A DNA stretch of 7,428 nucleotides from Scatosoma sp045537295 (GTDB lineage: Bacteria > Bacillota > Clostridia > Christensenellales > Borkfalkiaceae). The notes beneath the pieces were generated by a model. The model had not been told where the DNA came from, did not search any database, and saw only the letters and a program-made list of their open reading frames with translations. The DNA lies in the NCBI GenBank assembly GCA_045537295.1, contig JAZSPG010000029.1, forward strand, positions 1 to 7,428. The letters are read 5' to 3'. Shown one piece after another: positions 1-5,824 of the stretch (its first letter is position 1; each line of letters begins with the position of its first letter). The translations under genes and the position numbers were made by a program.

Positions 1-894
1 TTGGTGCCCATTGTTGTCTTCCTAAGACCGCTTGGCCTCCGACTTTACGAAGCGGATATCCGCGACGAAAAGAAGATGGAAGAAATTTTCCAAACGCATA
101 CGATTGACGCAGTTATTCACTTTGCGGCCTTTAAGGCGGTAGGGGAAAGCTGTAAGTTGCCTTTGAAATATTATGAAAACAACATTTCGGGTACGGTTGC
201 CTTGCTTCGCATTATGGGGCAATACGGCGTCAAGAAAATCATCTTCTCGTCGTCGGCTACCGTTTACGGCGACCCCGAACGTTTACCTTTGGACGAAACG
301 TGCCGTCTTTCTACCACCAACCCGTACGGCAGTACCAAATTGATGATGGAAATGATTATGCAGGATTTGTATAAAGCGGATAACGAATGGAATATCATTT
401 TACTTCGTTATTTCAACCCCGTCGGCGCGCACGAAAGCGGGTTAATCGGCGAAGACCCCAAAGGTATTCCCAACAACTTAATGCCGTACGTAGCGCAGGT
501 GGCGAGCGGAAAACTCGCGTGTATCAACGTGTTCGGTAACGATTACGATACGCCCGACGGTACGGGGGTGCGCGATTATATCCACGTCGTCGATTTGGCG
601 CTGGGGCATATTGCGTCTATCGAGCAATGCAACGAGAGCGGGGTGCATATCTATAACTTGGGTACGGGGCACGGTTACAGCGTTTTGGATATGATTCACG
701 CCTTTGAAAAGGCGTGCGGGAAGAAATTACCGTATAAAATTTGCGAACGCCGTCCCGGCGATATCGCGACTTGCTACGCTTGTCCCGATAAGGCGAAAAA
801 GGAGCTCAAATGGGAGGCGAAGTTCGGCATTGAGGAAATGTGCGATTCGCAATGGAAGTGGCAAAGCGGTAATCCGATGGGCTACGAGGCATAA
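1..894 (+). CDS. galE: UDP-glucose 4-epimerase, 5'-truncated
   Basis: GalE interconverts UDP-glucose and UDP-galactose (Leloir pathway, sugar nucleotides for surface polysaccharide) in the cytoplasm, using bound NAD. Numbering from the first codon of the window, the short-chain dehydrogenase catalytic set is intact: SSSATVYG at 83-90 with Ser85, then YGSTK with Tyr109 and Lys113. Other GalE hallmarks are FNPVGAHESGLIGEDP at 138-153, the DTPDGTGVRDYIHVVDLA block at 183-200 and ERRPGD at 249-254. The protein normally has about 330-340 residues. Here the N-terminal GxxGxxG nucleotide-binding strand is missing because the window begins inside the gene. Clear similarity starts at RLYEADIRD (residue 14); the first 13 codons do not resemble GalE well, and TTG at position 1 is not a credible start. 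The gene ends 6 nt before the metallopeptidase gene, so the two are probably cotranscribed. The family assignment is very secure. Confidence 0.95.
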   Translation: MVPIVVFLRPLGLRLYEADIRDEKKMEEIFQTHTIDAVIHFAAFKAVGESCKLPLKYYENNISGTVALLRIMGQYGVKKIIFSSSATVYGDPERLPLDETCRLSTTNPYGSTKLMMEMIMQDLYKADNEWNIILLRYFNPVGAHESGLIGEDPKGIPNNLMPYVAQVASGKLACINVFGNDYDTPDGTGVRDYIHVVDLALGHIASIEQCNESGVHIYNLGTGHGYSVLDMIHAFEKACGKKLPYKICERRPGDIATCYACPDKAKKELKWEAKFGIEEMCDSQWKWQSGNPMGYEA

Positions 895-900
895 CTATTT

Positions 901-1560
901 ATGCAGGAATATCGGCTCGTTCGGGCAAATCGAAAGACGGTATCCGTTTCGCTGGACGAATTTGGCGTACTCAGCGTGTACGCGCCTAAGGGTATGCCGA
1001 AAAAAGATATTGACGCTATCGTGAAAAAGAAGGAAAGCTGGATAACGCGCAAAAGGGAGCAGTTAAAGTACGTCGAAATGGCGTTGCCTAAGAAGCGTTT
1101 AGACGGCTATTCCTTCTACTTATTTGGTGAGCCTTGTCAAATTGCGGAAACGGACGGGGGTAAAATACGCTACGACAGCGAACAAAAAAAACTGTATTTG
1201 CCCAGAGGGCAAGGACAAGCGGAAATCGTCGCTTGGCTGAAAGAGCTTGCCTATTTCGTAATGAAAGGTATTACGGATAAATGGGCGCAAATTATGGGCG
1301 TAAGCTATACGTCTTTGCAAATCAACGACCCAAAAAGCTACTGGGGCGGTTGCACGCAAAAGAACGGTTTGAAATACACCTTCCGCATTTTGTACGCGCC
1401 GTCTGCCGTAATGGAATATTTGGCGATACACGAGCTGGCGCATATTCGGTATAAAAACCACTCGCGCTGGTTTTGGGCAGAGGTGGAAAGGTTCTGCCCC
1501 GACTGGTATTTTAAGCGGAAATGGTTGCGGGATAGGAAGATATTATTTAGAATTTTCTAA
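901..1560 (+). CDS. YgjP-like zinc metallopeptidase (DUF45/COG1451)
   Basis: This 219-residue protein belongs to the YgjP-like, SprT-related metallopeptidase family, predicted cytoplasmic zinc proteases whose substrate is unknown. The zinc motif HELAH is at residues 177-181, with Glu178 the expected catalytic base. It is followed by KNHSRWFW (185-192), where His187 is the likely third ligand, and by the family's C-terminal aromatic and basic stretch. Upstream, SYWGGCTQKNGLKYTFRI (146-163) corresponds to the SRWGSCS-type block of the family. No signal peptide or membrane segment is visible. The length is close to the usual 220-240 residues. The start at 901 is chosen because the typical family N-terminus (short beta strands, then a Lys-rich helix) begins there. 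A weak GAGG at 886-889, inside the end of galE, could serve as ribosome binding site, which suggests translational coupling to galE. Family placement is confident; the biological role is not known. Confidence 0.9.
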   Translation: MQEYRLVRANRKTVSVSLDEFGVLSVYAPKGMPKKDIDAIVKKKESWITRKREQLKYVEMALPKKRLDGYSFYLFGEPCQIAETDGGKIRYDSEQKKLYLPRGQGQAEIVAWLKELAYFVMKGITDKWAQIMGVSYTSLQINDPKSYWGGCTQKNGLKYTFRILYAPSAVMEYLAIHELAHIRYKNHSRWFWAEVERFCPDWYFKRKWLRDRKILFRIF

Positions 1561-1594
1561 ATAAGGGAAAAGAGAGGAAAAAGTCGCGACGGCG

Positions 1595-1622
1595 TTTAGA
1601 AAACGCGGAATTGCGGTATAAA
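1595..1622 (+). promoter_or_regulatory. weak promoter candidate for the sufCB-aminopeptidase operon
   Basis: TATAAA at 1617-1622 lies 16 nt downstream of TTTAGA at 1595-1600, in the 97-nt gap ahead of the SufC-like gene. The -35 match is poor. The downstream gene has an AAAGAGG ribosome binding site at 1646-1652, 5 nt before its ATG. No terminator is visible between 1560 and 1658, so read-through from the galE side is equally possible. Confidence 0.3.
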
Positions 1623-1657
1623 ATAAGTAAAAGAAGAAATTTCCGAAAGAGGAAAGT

Positions 1658-2377
1658 ATGTTAGAACTGAAAAACGTAAGCTATCGTGTAGACGATAACG
1701 GTCAAGAAAAATATATCTTAAAGGACATTAACTTAACGCTCAGCGAGCGGTTCGTTGCTTTTACCGGTCCAAACGGCGGGGGGAAATCCACGCTTGCCAA
1801 GGTGATTGCGGGGATTATTCAGCCCACGGAAGGCAGGATATATTTAGACGGCGAGGATATTACCGCGCTTTCCATTACCGAGCGCGCGCAAAAGGGCGTT
1901 TCGTACGCCTTTCAACAGCCCGTGCGGTTTAAGGGTTTGACCGTTCGGGATTTAATCAATATCGCGTCGGGCAAGCAGTTAAAGGTGTCGGACGCTTGCG
2001 CGTATTTATCTGAGGTGGGTATGTGCGCGAGGGATTATATCGACCGCGAGGTGAACGCGTCGCTGTCGGGCGGGGAGTTAAAGCGGATTGAAATTGCGAC
2101 CATTTTGGCGCGTAGCACCAAGCTTTCTATTTTCGACGAGCCAGAGGCGGGTATCGATTTGTGGAGCTTTGGGAATCTGATTAAAGTGTTTGAGAATATG
2201 CACGAAAAGACCAAGGGGAATATTTTGATTATTTCGCATCAGGAACGCATACTCAATATTGCGGATAAAATCGTAGTAATTGCAAACGGCGGGGTACAAA
2301 CGCAGGGCAAGAAAGAGGATATTTTGCCTCAGCTTTTGCGCGGGGAATCCTGTAAAGTGCTTACGGACAAGATGTAA
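1658..2377 (+). CDS. sufC: SufC-like Fe-S cluster assembly ATPase (SmsC type)
   Basis: This is a 239-residue soluble ABC-type ATPase of the SufC family. It binds the SufB-type scaffold, and its ATP-driven dimerisation drives Fe-S cluster assembly on the scaffold. Motifs in order are Walker A GPNGGGKST (37-45), Q-loop around Gln86/Gln87, signature LSGGE (136-140), Walker B SIFDEPE (157-163) with catalytic Glu161, D-loop EAGIDLWSF (163-171) and H-loop His194. The EPEAGIDLWSF stretch separates SufC-like proteins from transporter ATPases, and there is no permease gene nearby. The length is slightly under the roughly 250 of enterobacterial SufC. The start at 1658 has a good ribosome binding site (AAAGAGG, 1646-1652). 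The SufB-like gene follows after 12 nt, which confirms the pairing. The order C then B without a SufS/SufU/SufD neighbour fits the minimal SMS (SmsCB) machinery of archaea and anaerobic bacteria; smsC is the alternative name. Confidence 0.93.
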   Translation: MLELKNVSYRVDDNGQEKYILKDINLTLSERFVAFTGPNGGGKSTLAKVIAGIIQPTEGRIYLDGEDITALSITERAQKGVSYAFQQPVRFKGLTVRDLINIASGKQLKVSDACAYLSEVGMCARDYIDREVNASLSGGELKRIEIATILARSTKLSIFDEPEAGIDLWSFGNLIKVFENMHEKTKGNILIISHQERILNIADKIVVIANGGVQTQGKKEDILPQLLRGESCKVLTDKM

Positions 2378-2389
2378 AAGGAGGGGTTT

Positions 2390-3316
2390 ATGGACGCGAT
2401 TGAAAAGGACTTACTTTTACAAATAGCCGATTTACACGGTGTTCCCGAGGGCGCGTATAACATTCGCGGGAACAGCGAGTTAAAGGGCAGAAAAACGACG
2501 GAAAATATCGATATTATCACCAAAACGGACGGAAAGTCGGGGATAGATATTCATATCAAGGCGGGTACGAAAAACCAAAGCGTGCATATCCCCGTGATTA
2601 TTTCTAAGGCGGGATTGCAGGAGGTCGTGTATAACGATTTTTATATCGGTGAGGACGCGGACGTGGTTATCGTGGCTGGTTGCGGTATTCATAACTGCGG
2701 TGGCACGGAGCTTACTTCCCGTCACGACGGCGTGCATACCTTTTATTTGGGCAAAAACGCTAAGGTGAAATACGTAGAAAAGCATTACGGCGAGGGGGAC
2801 GGTAACGGTAAAAACGTGATGAATCCCGAAACGGTGGTGCATTTGGAAGAAAACGCGGAGATGGTGCTGGAAACCACGCAAATCAAAGGGATTGACTCGA
2901 CCAAGCGTCTTACCCGTGCGATCTTGAAAGCGGGCGCGAGCTTGATTGTAAAGGAAAAACTGTACACCCACGGCGTACAGGAGGCGGATACTGATTTTGT
3001 GGTGGATATGAACGGCGAGGGCTGTCGCGCGGATATTGTTTCGCGGTCGGTGGCGTCGGGCAAATCGGTACAACGGTTCGTATCGACGATGAACGGTAAT
3101 GCGCGGTGTTACGGGCATACCGAGTGCGACGCGATTATTATGGACGAGGCGTCGGTGACGGCTAAGCCTTGCTTGTCGGCGAACCATATCGACGCGGAGC
3201 TTATTCACGAGGCGGCGATAGGCAAAATCGCAGGAGAACAGCTTATAAAGCTTATGACTTTGGGGCTTAGCGAAAAAGAAGCGGAAGAACAAATTATAAA
3301 AGGATTTTTACATTAA
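2390..3316 (+). CDS. sufB: short SufB-like Fe-S cluster scaffold (SmsB type)
   Basis: This 308-residue protein is the SufB/SufD-family partner of the upstream ATPase. The family forms a right-handed beta-helix on which the cluster is built, in the cytoplasm. The C-terminal third is diagnostic: TECDAIIMD (244-252), then HEAAIGKIAGEQLIKLM (273-289) and the end helix EKEAEEQIIKGFL. By alignment to my memory of Escherichia coli SufB, Cys246 matches the essential Cys405 and His273-Glu274 match His433-Glu434, with nearly the same spacing. This makes it functionally SufB-like rather than SufD-like. It is much shorter than SufB (about 495) or SufD (about 423), lacking most of the N-terminal region, as is usual for the minimal SMS form. 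The CGIHNCGG stretch (98-105) supplies extra cysteines of unknown role. An ideal AAGGAGG at 2378-2384 sits 5 nt before the ATG and abuts the sufC stop codon. Confidence 0.92.
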   Translation: MDAIEKDLLLQIADLHGVPEGAYNIRGNSELKGRKTTENIDIITKTDGKSGIDIHIKAGTKNQSVHIPVIISKAGLQEVVYNDFYIGEDADVVIVAGCGIHNCGGTELTSRHDGVHTFYLGKNAKVKYVEKHYGEGDGNGKNVMNPETVVHLEENAEMVLETTQIKGIDSTKRLTRAILKAGASLIVKEKLYTHGVQEADTDFVVDMNGEGCRADIVSRSVASGKSVQRFVSTMNGNARCYGHTECDAIIMDEASVTAKPCLSANHIDAELIHEAAIGKIAGEQLIKLMTLGLSEKEAEEQIIKGFLH

Positions 3317-3337
3317 AAAATAAGGAGAATAAAAACT

Positions 3338-4714
3338 ATGAGTGAACTTGCTTACAAAAGAACGAACGTGTATGAAATCGCGGACGAAAAATTGATGAAG
3401 GACATTTTTGCGTATGCGGAGGGGTATAAAGTGTTCCTTGACAATGGTAAGACGGAACGCGAGGCTTGCGCCTATGCAAAAGCAATGGCGGAGAAAAACG
3501 GATATAAACCCTTTACCTTTGGACAAAAACTCAAAAAGGGCGACAAGGTGTACTACAACAACCGCGGTAAGAATTTATACTTAATCAAGGTAGGGAACGC
3601 GGATATTTCTAAGGACGGTATTCGTATTCTCGCCTCGCATATCGACAGCCCGAGAATTGATTTGAAACAAGTACCCCTTTACGAAAGCGAGGGTATTGCG
3701 TTTGGCAAAACGCATTATTACGGCGGTATCCGTAAATATCAATGGACGACCATTCCCCTTGCATTGCACGGCGCAGTGGCGCTCAAAGACGGTAGCGTTT
3801 TGAACGTAAAAATCGGCGAGGACGAAACGGACCCCGTATTTTATATCAGCGACCTTTTACCCCACCTCGCGCAAAAACAAAACGCGAAAACGCTGGGCGA
3901 GGCTATCGAGGGCGAGGGCTTGAATATTTGGTTTGGCAATATGCCCTACACCGTAGCGGAAAACGACAAGGACAAGACGGTGAAAGAAAACGTTTTGCGT
4001 ATTTTACACGAGAAATACGGTATGGACGAGGCGGATTTCCTGTCTGCCGAGCTTTCGCTCGTACCTGCGTTCAAGGCGAAGGACGTTGGGTTTGACCGCG
4101 CGCTTATCGGTGCGTACGGCCACGACGACAGGGTTTGTTCCTATCCCGCGTTTACCGCGCTTTTCGACGAGAGCTCTAACGAGCATACCGTAATGGTCGT
4201 GCTTGCGGATAAAGAGGAAATCGGTAGCGAGGGTACGACGGGTATGCAATGCGCGGTGTTCACCGATTTAATCGACGAGCTGGCGCGTTCGTTCGATACG
4301 ACTTCGGCGTGTATCCGTGCGAACTCGAAATGTCTTTCCGCGGACGTGAACGCGGGTTACGACCCTAACTTTGCGGAAGTTTTGGAAAAGCAAAACGCAA
4401 CTTATCTTTCCTGCGGTGCAGGCGTAACCAAATTTACGGGCGCGCGCGGTAAGAGCGGTTCGTCGGACGCGGACGCGGAATATATCGGGTTCTTGCGTAA
4501 ACTGTTTGACGAGAACGGCGTAATTTGGCAAACGGGCGAGCTGGGCAAAGTGGATATCGGCGGTGGCGGTACGGTTGCGAAATATATCGCGAAAATGAAT
4601 ATCGACACCATTGATATCGGGGTCGGCGTAATTTCTATGCACGCGCCTTACGAAGTGATTTCCAAAGCGGATTTGTACGAGGAATACCTTGCGTTCCGTG
4701 CGTTTATTAAGTAA
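3338..4714 (+). CDS. M18 family zinc aminopeptidase
   Basis: This 458-residue cytosolic metalloaminopeptidase of family M18 (aspartyl aminopeptidase/aminopeptidase I type) removes N-terminal residues from peptides and usually acts as a large oligomer with a two-metal site. Conserved blocks are ASHIDSPR (99-106, metal ligand His101), GHDDR (261-265, bridging Asp), DKEEIGSEG (291-299, catalytic and ligand Glu pair), SADVNAGYDPNF (334-345, ligand Asp336), GGGGTVAKY (408-416) and the C-terminal ISMHAPYEVISKADLYE (432-448, ligand His435). All metal ligands appear present and the length is normal for the family. AAGGAG at 3322-3327 lies 10 nt before the ATG, and the gene begins 21 nt after the SufB-like gene, so it is the last gene of that operon. 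A direct link to Fe-S assembly is not implied. Substrate preference cannot be read from the sequence, so no gene symbol is given. Confidence 0.94.
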   Translation: MSELAYKRTNVYEIADEKLMKDIFAYAEGYKVFLDNGKTEREACAYAKAMAEKNGYKPFTFGQKLKKGDKVYYNNRGKNLYLIKVGNADISKDGIRILASHIDSPRIDLKQVPLYESEGIAFGKTHYYGGIRKYQWTTIPLALHGAVALKDGSVLNVKIGEDETDPVFYISDLLPHLAQKQNAKTLGEAIEGEGLNIWFGNMPYTVAENDKDKTVKENVLRILHEKYGMDEADFLSAELSLVPAFKAKDVGFDRALIGAYGHDDRVCSYPAFTALFDESSNEHTVMVVLADKEEIGSEGTTGMQCAVFTDLIDELARSFDTTSACIRANSKCLSADVNAGYDPNFAEVLEKQNATYLSCGAGVTKFTGARGKSGSSDADAEYIGFLRKLFDENGVIWQTGELGKVDIGGGGTVAKYIAKMNIDTIDIGVGVISMHAPYEVISKADLYEEYLAFRAFIK

Positions 4715-4734
4715 AAAATAAAACGAATAAAAGA

Positions 4735-4768
4735 AAAACGGGTTTGACGAATACGTCAAACCCGTTTT
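4735..4768 (+). terminator. intrinsic terminator after the aminopeptidase gene
   Basis: The arms AAAACGGGTTTGACG (4735-4749) and CGTCAAACCCGTTTT (4754-4768) form a perfect 15-bp stem with the loop AATA. It starts 20 nt after the stop codon and the 3' arm ends in TTTT. On the - strand the stem is followed by TTCTTTT, so it should also stop transcripts arriving from the tRNA side. Confidence 0.9.
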
Positions 4769-4778
4769 GATAAGTTTA

Positions 4779-4798
4779 TGGTGGAGCTAAGGCGGAGT
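4779..4798 (-). repeat. echo of the tRNA-Ala 3' end (possible older attachment-site remnant)
   Basis: TGGTGGAGCTAAGGCGGAGT here differs from 4951-4969 only by one inserted C, so 19 of 20 positions match. Read on the - strand it is the end of a T-stem, the acceptor 3' strand and CCA of a tRNA. Beyond these 20 nt the rest of the tRNA is absent. The bidirectional terminator at 4735-4768 follows 10 nt downstream, just as the terminator at 4920-4941 follows the second copy. I infer a decayed second attachment site. Confidence 0.6.
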
Positions 4799-4919
4799 TT
4801 GGCTTTTGCCAACGCGTCGTTTTGCTTTATTTTACGCCGTTCTTTTCCCAAACGCACAAACGCAAAACTCGCCCGCCCCCCTGACTAATTTCAGCGGTTC
4901 TCGTTCCCCGCTACCAACG

Positions 4920-4941
4920 AAAAAAGACGGCTAATGCCGTC
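4920..4941 (-). terminator. terminator downstream of the tRNA 3' half
   Basis: Read on the - strand, GACGGC (4941-4936), loop ATTA and GCCGTC (4931-4926) form a 6-bp GC-rich stem followed directly by six T residues (4925-4920). It lies 9 nt beyond the CCA of the tRNA fragment, the normal place for a tRNA transcript terminator. Confidence 0.8.
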
Positions 4942-4950
4942 CTGTTTCGT

Positions 4951-4997
4951 TGGTGGAGCTAAGGGGAGTCGAACCCCTGACCTTTTGAATGCCATTC
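4951..4997 (-). other. 3' half of tRNA-Ala(GGC): chromosome-element attachment site
   Basis: Read on the - strand the segment contains ATGGCAT (anticodon loop with GGC), the 3' anticodon stem TCAAA, variable AGGTC, a T-arm with 5-bp stem AGGGG/CCCCT around loop TTCGACT, the acceptor 3' strand TAGCTCC, discriminator A and encoded CCA. This matches clostridial tRNA-Ala(GGC) as I know it. Upstream of the anticodon loop (from 4998 on) there is no 5' anticodon stem, D-arm or GGGGCTA-type acceptor 5' strand: the facing bases ACCGA pair at only two of five positions with TCAAA. The gene is therefore cut at the anticodon arm, a standard crossover point for tyrosine integrases. The complete tRNA should be at the other end of the element, outside the window. 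Confidence 0.82.
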
Positions 4998-5011
4998 GGT
5001 CACCGCCACGC

Positions 5012-5039
5012 TAAAAGTCCTTGAAAATAAGGATTTTTA
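5012..5039 (-). terminator. hairpin between outward promoter and attachment site
   Basis: TAAAAGTCCTT (5012-5022) and AAGGATTTTTA (5029-5039) pair over 11 bp with one G-U wobble, around the loop GAAAAT. On the - strand the 3' arm ends in CTTTTA, so it may be a weak terminator for the outward promoter at 5116-5144. The T run is part of the stem and is longer on the + strand, so termination efficiency is uncertain. Confidence 0.45.
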
Positions 5040-5081
5040 CATCATTTATGCCCAATTTTAATAGTATCAACAGCCGATTTG

Positions 5082-5109
5082 TTGACCTTTTTGACCTAAC
5101 TGTTGACCT
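5082..5109. repeat. three TTGACCT direct repeats near the attachment site
   Basis: TTGACCT occurs at 5082-5088, 5091-5097 and 5103-5109; the first and third are in the longer context TGTTGACCT or TTGTTGACCT. A related inverted copy, TATCAACA, is at 5065-5072. They lie 85-110 bp inside the crossover region. Such short directly repeated sites at this distance resemble arm-type binding sites of tyrosine integrases. The last copy also covers the expected start of the outward transcript, so an operator is the alternative. Confidence 0.5.
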
Positions 5110-5115
5110 GATTAT

Positions 5116-5144
5116 ATTATATCAAATCCGCGCAAAAATGTCAA
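5116..5144 (-). promoter_or_regulatory. consensus sigma-A promoter pointing out of the element
   Basis: On the - strand TTGACA (5144-5139) is separated by exactly 17 nt from TATAAT (5121-5116), and TGA directly before the -10 makes an extended -10 (TGATATAAT). All 12 hexamer positions match consensus. A second TATAAT is shifted by 5 nt (5116-5111). The promoter faces the tRNA half and the chromosome, away from the element's genes. Confidence 0.75.
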
Positions 5145-5326
5145 GAAATAACCGTCGCATGACAAGAAAACATTCAAAAAATATATAGATTTTTAATTAC
5201 TTTTTAACGACAGAAAAACATCTTAATAGCAATCTGAAAGAATCTTTGTTACAAGTTTTTATCATCTTGAAATAAAGATTTTTTATTTACAAAAAAAGTT
5301 TTTATAAATTTTCCAAAAACTTTATA
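5145..5326. other. AT-rich gene-free stretch inside the element end
   Basis: Together with the features on either side, this belongs to the 736-nt gene-free region 4715-5450. I see no coding frame with a ribosome binding site on either strand. It holds runs of A and T and small imperfect hairpins, for example ATCTT...AAGAT at about 5264-5279 followed by six T residues. One clear inverted repeat is AAAGTTTTT (5295-5303) with AAAAACTTT (5315-5323), 9 of 9 bp around 11 nt. Protein-binding or bent DNA is possible, but nothing specific can be claimed. Confidence 0.5.
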
Positions 5327-5346
5327 CTGTCATATTTAAATGACAG
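5327..5346. promoter_or_regulatory. 20-bp operator-like inverted repeat
   Basis: CTGTCAT (5327-5333) and ATGACAG (5340-5346) are perfect 7-bp inverted arms around ATTTAA. The site covers the -35 region of the promoter whose extended -10 is at 5363-5371. It directly follows the 9-bp inverted repeat at 5295-5323. This position and symmetry fit a dimeric helix-turn-helix regulator; which protein binds is unknown. Confidence 0.5.
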
Positions 5347-5362
5347 GTTTGCCCTATATATG

Positions 5363-5371
5363 TGTTATAAT
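5363..5371 (+). promoter_or_regulatory. extended -10 promoter of the element's first operon
   Basis: TGTTATAAT is a full extended -10. No good -35 exists at 17 nt (ACAGGT at 5343-5348), so the extended -10 or an activator would have to compensate. Transcription would begin near 5378 and leave a leader of about 73 nt, which includes the palindrome CGGTACCG (5395-5402 region) and an AAGGAA ribosome binding site before the ATG at 5451. Confidence 0.6.
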
Positions 5372-5450
5372 ATGAGTGTAAAAAGGTTGAGGGAACGGTA
5401 CCGCCCAAAACGGATTTACAAAATAAAAAATAAAAAGGAATGATAAAATC

Positions 5451-5807
5451 ATGAAAAATTTAAAAGTAAACTTTATTACCAAAACTATCGAAGTATCTAT
5501 CTCTTTCGCAAAGAAAGCAAGTATCTATGGCTCTAGTGAATACCTTATGCTTACTGAAGCACAAAAAGCGCATTCTGGCTACAAGCTTGAAATTCAGAAG
5601 CCGAAAAGAATGGCAATTAAAGGTATCGATTACGACTTTATGCGCAACTATATCATGACTCATGAAAATAGCGATAGGCAAATGGATGCATTTGAAAAAC
5701 TTCAAATCAGCGGTCTTACGTATTCTGAAATTAAAGCTTGGTTTGTTGAGCAATATCCTGTGTTTAAAGACTGCAAAACAAAAGCAGATTGGATTTTGGC
5801 GGCATAA
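5451..5807 (+). CDS. conserved hypothetical protein, paralogue A (unassigned family)
   Basis: I cannot assign a function to this 118-residue protein. It is clearly paralogous to the next gene product. Shared landmarks are an N-terminal pair of short beta strands, then SIYGSSEY (24-31), a basic middle ending KPKR (50-53), GIDYDFMRNY (58-67), and a C-terminal YSEIKAWFVEQYP (91-103). It has no signal peptide, membrane segment, metal motif or recognisable nuclease or HTH motif. The alternation of strands, a helix with exposed aromatic residues and a Trp-Phe helix suggests a small alpha/beta domain. Proteins with a similar S-I-F/Y-G-x-x-E-Y pattern occur, as far as I recall, in clostridial mobile elements. 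The start at 5451 is supported by AAGGAA around 5434-5439 and by the start position of paralogue B. It is the first gene of a three-gene operon. Confidence 0.8.
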   Translation: MKNLKVNFITKTIEVSISFAKKASIYGSSEYLMLTEAQKAHSGYKLEIQKPKRMAIKGIDYDFMRNYIMTHENSDRQMDAFEKLQISGLTYSEIKAWFVEQYPVFKDCKTKADWILAA

Positions 5808-5824
5808 AAGGGGGTGATGAAAAG

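Larger units (their letters stand above)
5012..5109 (-). ncRNA. candidate small RNA or untranslated transcript at the element end
   Basis: The promoter at 5116-5144 should start transcription near 5109. The hairpin at 5012-5039 would end it after roughly 98 nt. No open reading frame with a ribosome binding site lies between; ATGATGTAA around 5042 is the only start-like string. The first half carries the AGGTCAA repeats and a TCAACA...TGTTGA inverted repeat (5066-5071 with 5079-5084 on this strand). The existence of a stable RNA is inference from promoter and hairpin only. Confidence 0.25.

Noticed and set aside
704..1024. 106-residue + frame overlapping galE and the metallopeptidase gene
   Set aside because: It conflicts with two well-supported genes and has no recognisable motif.
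2480..3292. 270-residue open frame on the - strand
   Set aside because: It lies wholly opposite the SufB-like gene, has arginine/histidine-rich shadow composition and no ribosome binding site.
4268..4759. 163-residue open frame on the - strand
   Set aside because: It is the shadow of the M18 aminopeptidase gene and begins in its terminator; no ribosome binding site or family signal.
4951..5025. A complete tRNA gene on the - strand
   Set aside because: Only the 3' half is present; the 5' anticodon stem, D-arm and acceptor 5' strand are missing, so it cannot fold as a tRNA.
4951..5300. tmRNA (ssrA) ending at the CCA
   Set aside because: The anticodon-arm sequence ATGGCAT with tRNA-Ala features does not fit tmRNA, and no tag reading frame or ssrA 5' end is visible in the upstream 350 nt.
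5789..5824. TTG start 12 codons upstream for paralogue B
   Set aside because: It would overlap paralogue A; the near-perfect ribosome binding site at 5808-5818 serves ATG 5825, which also aligns with the N-terminus of paralogue A.
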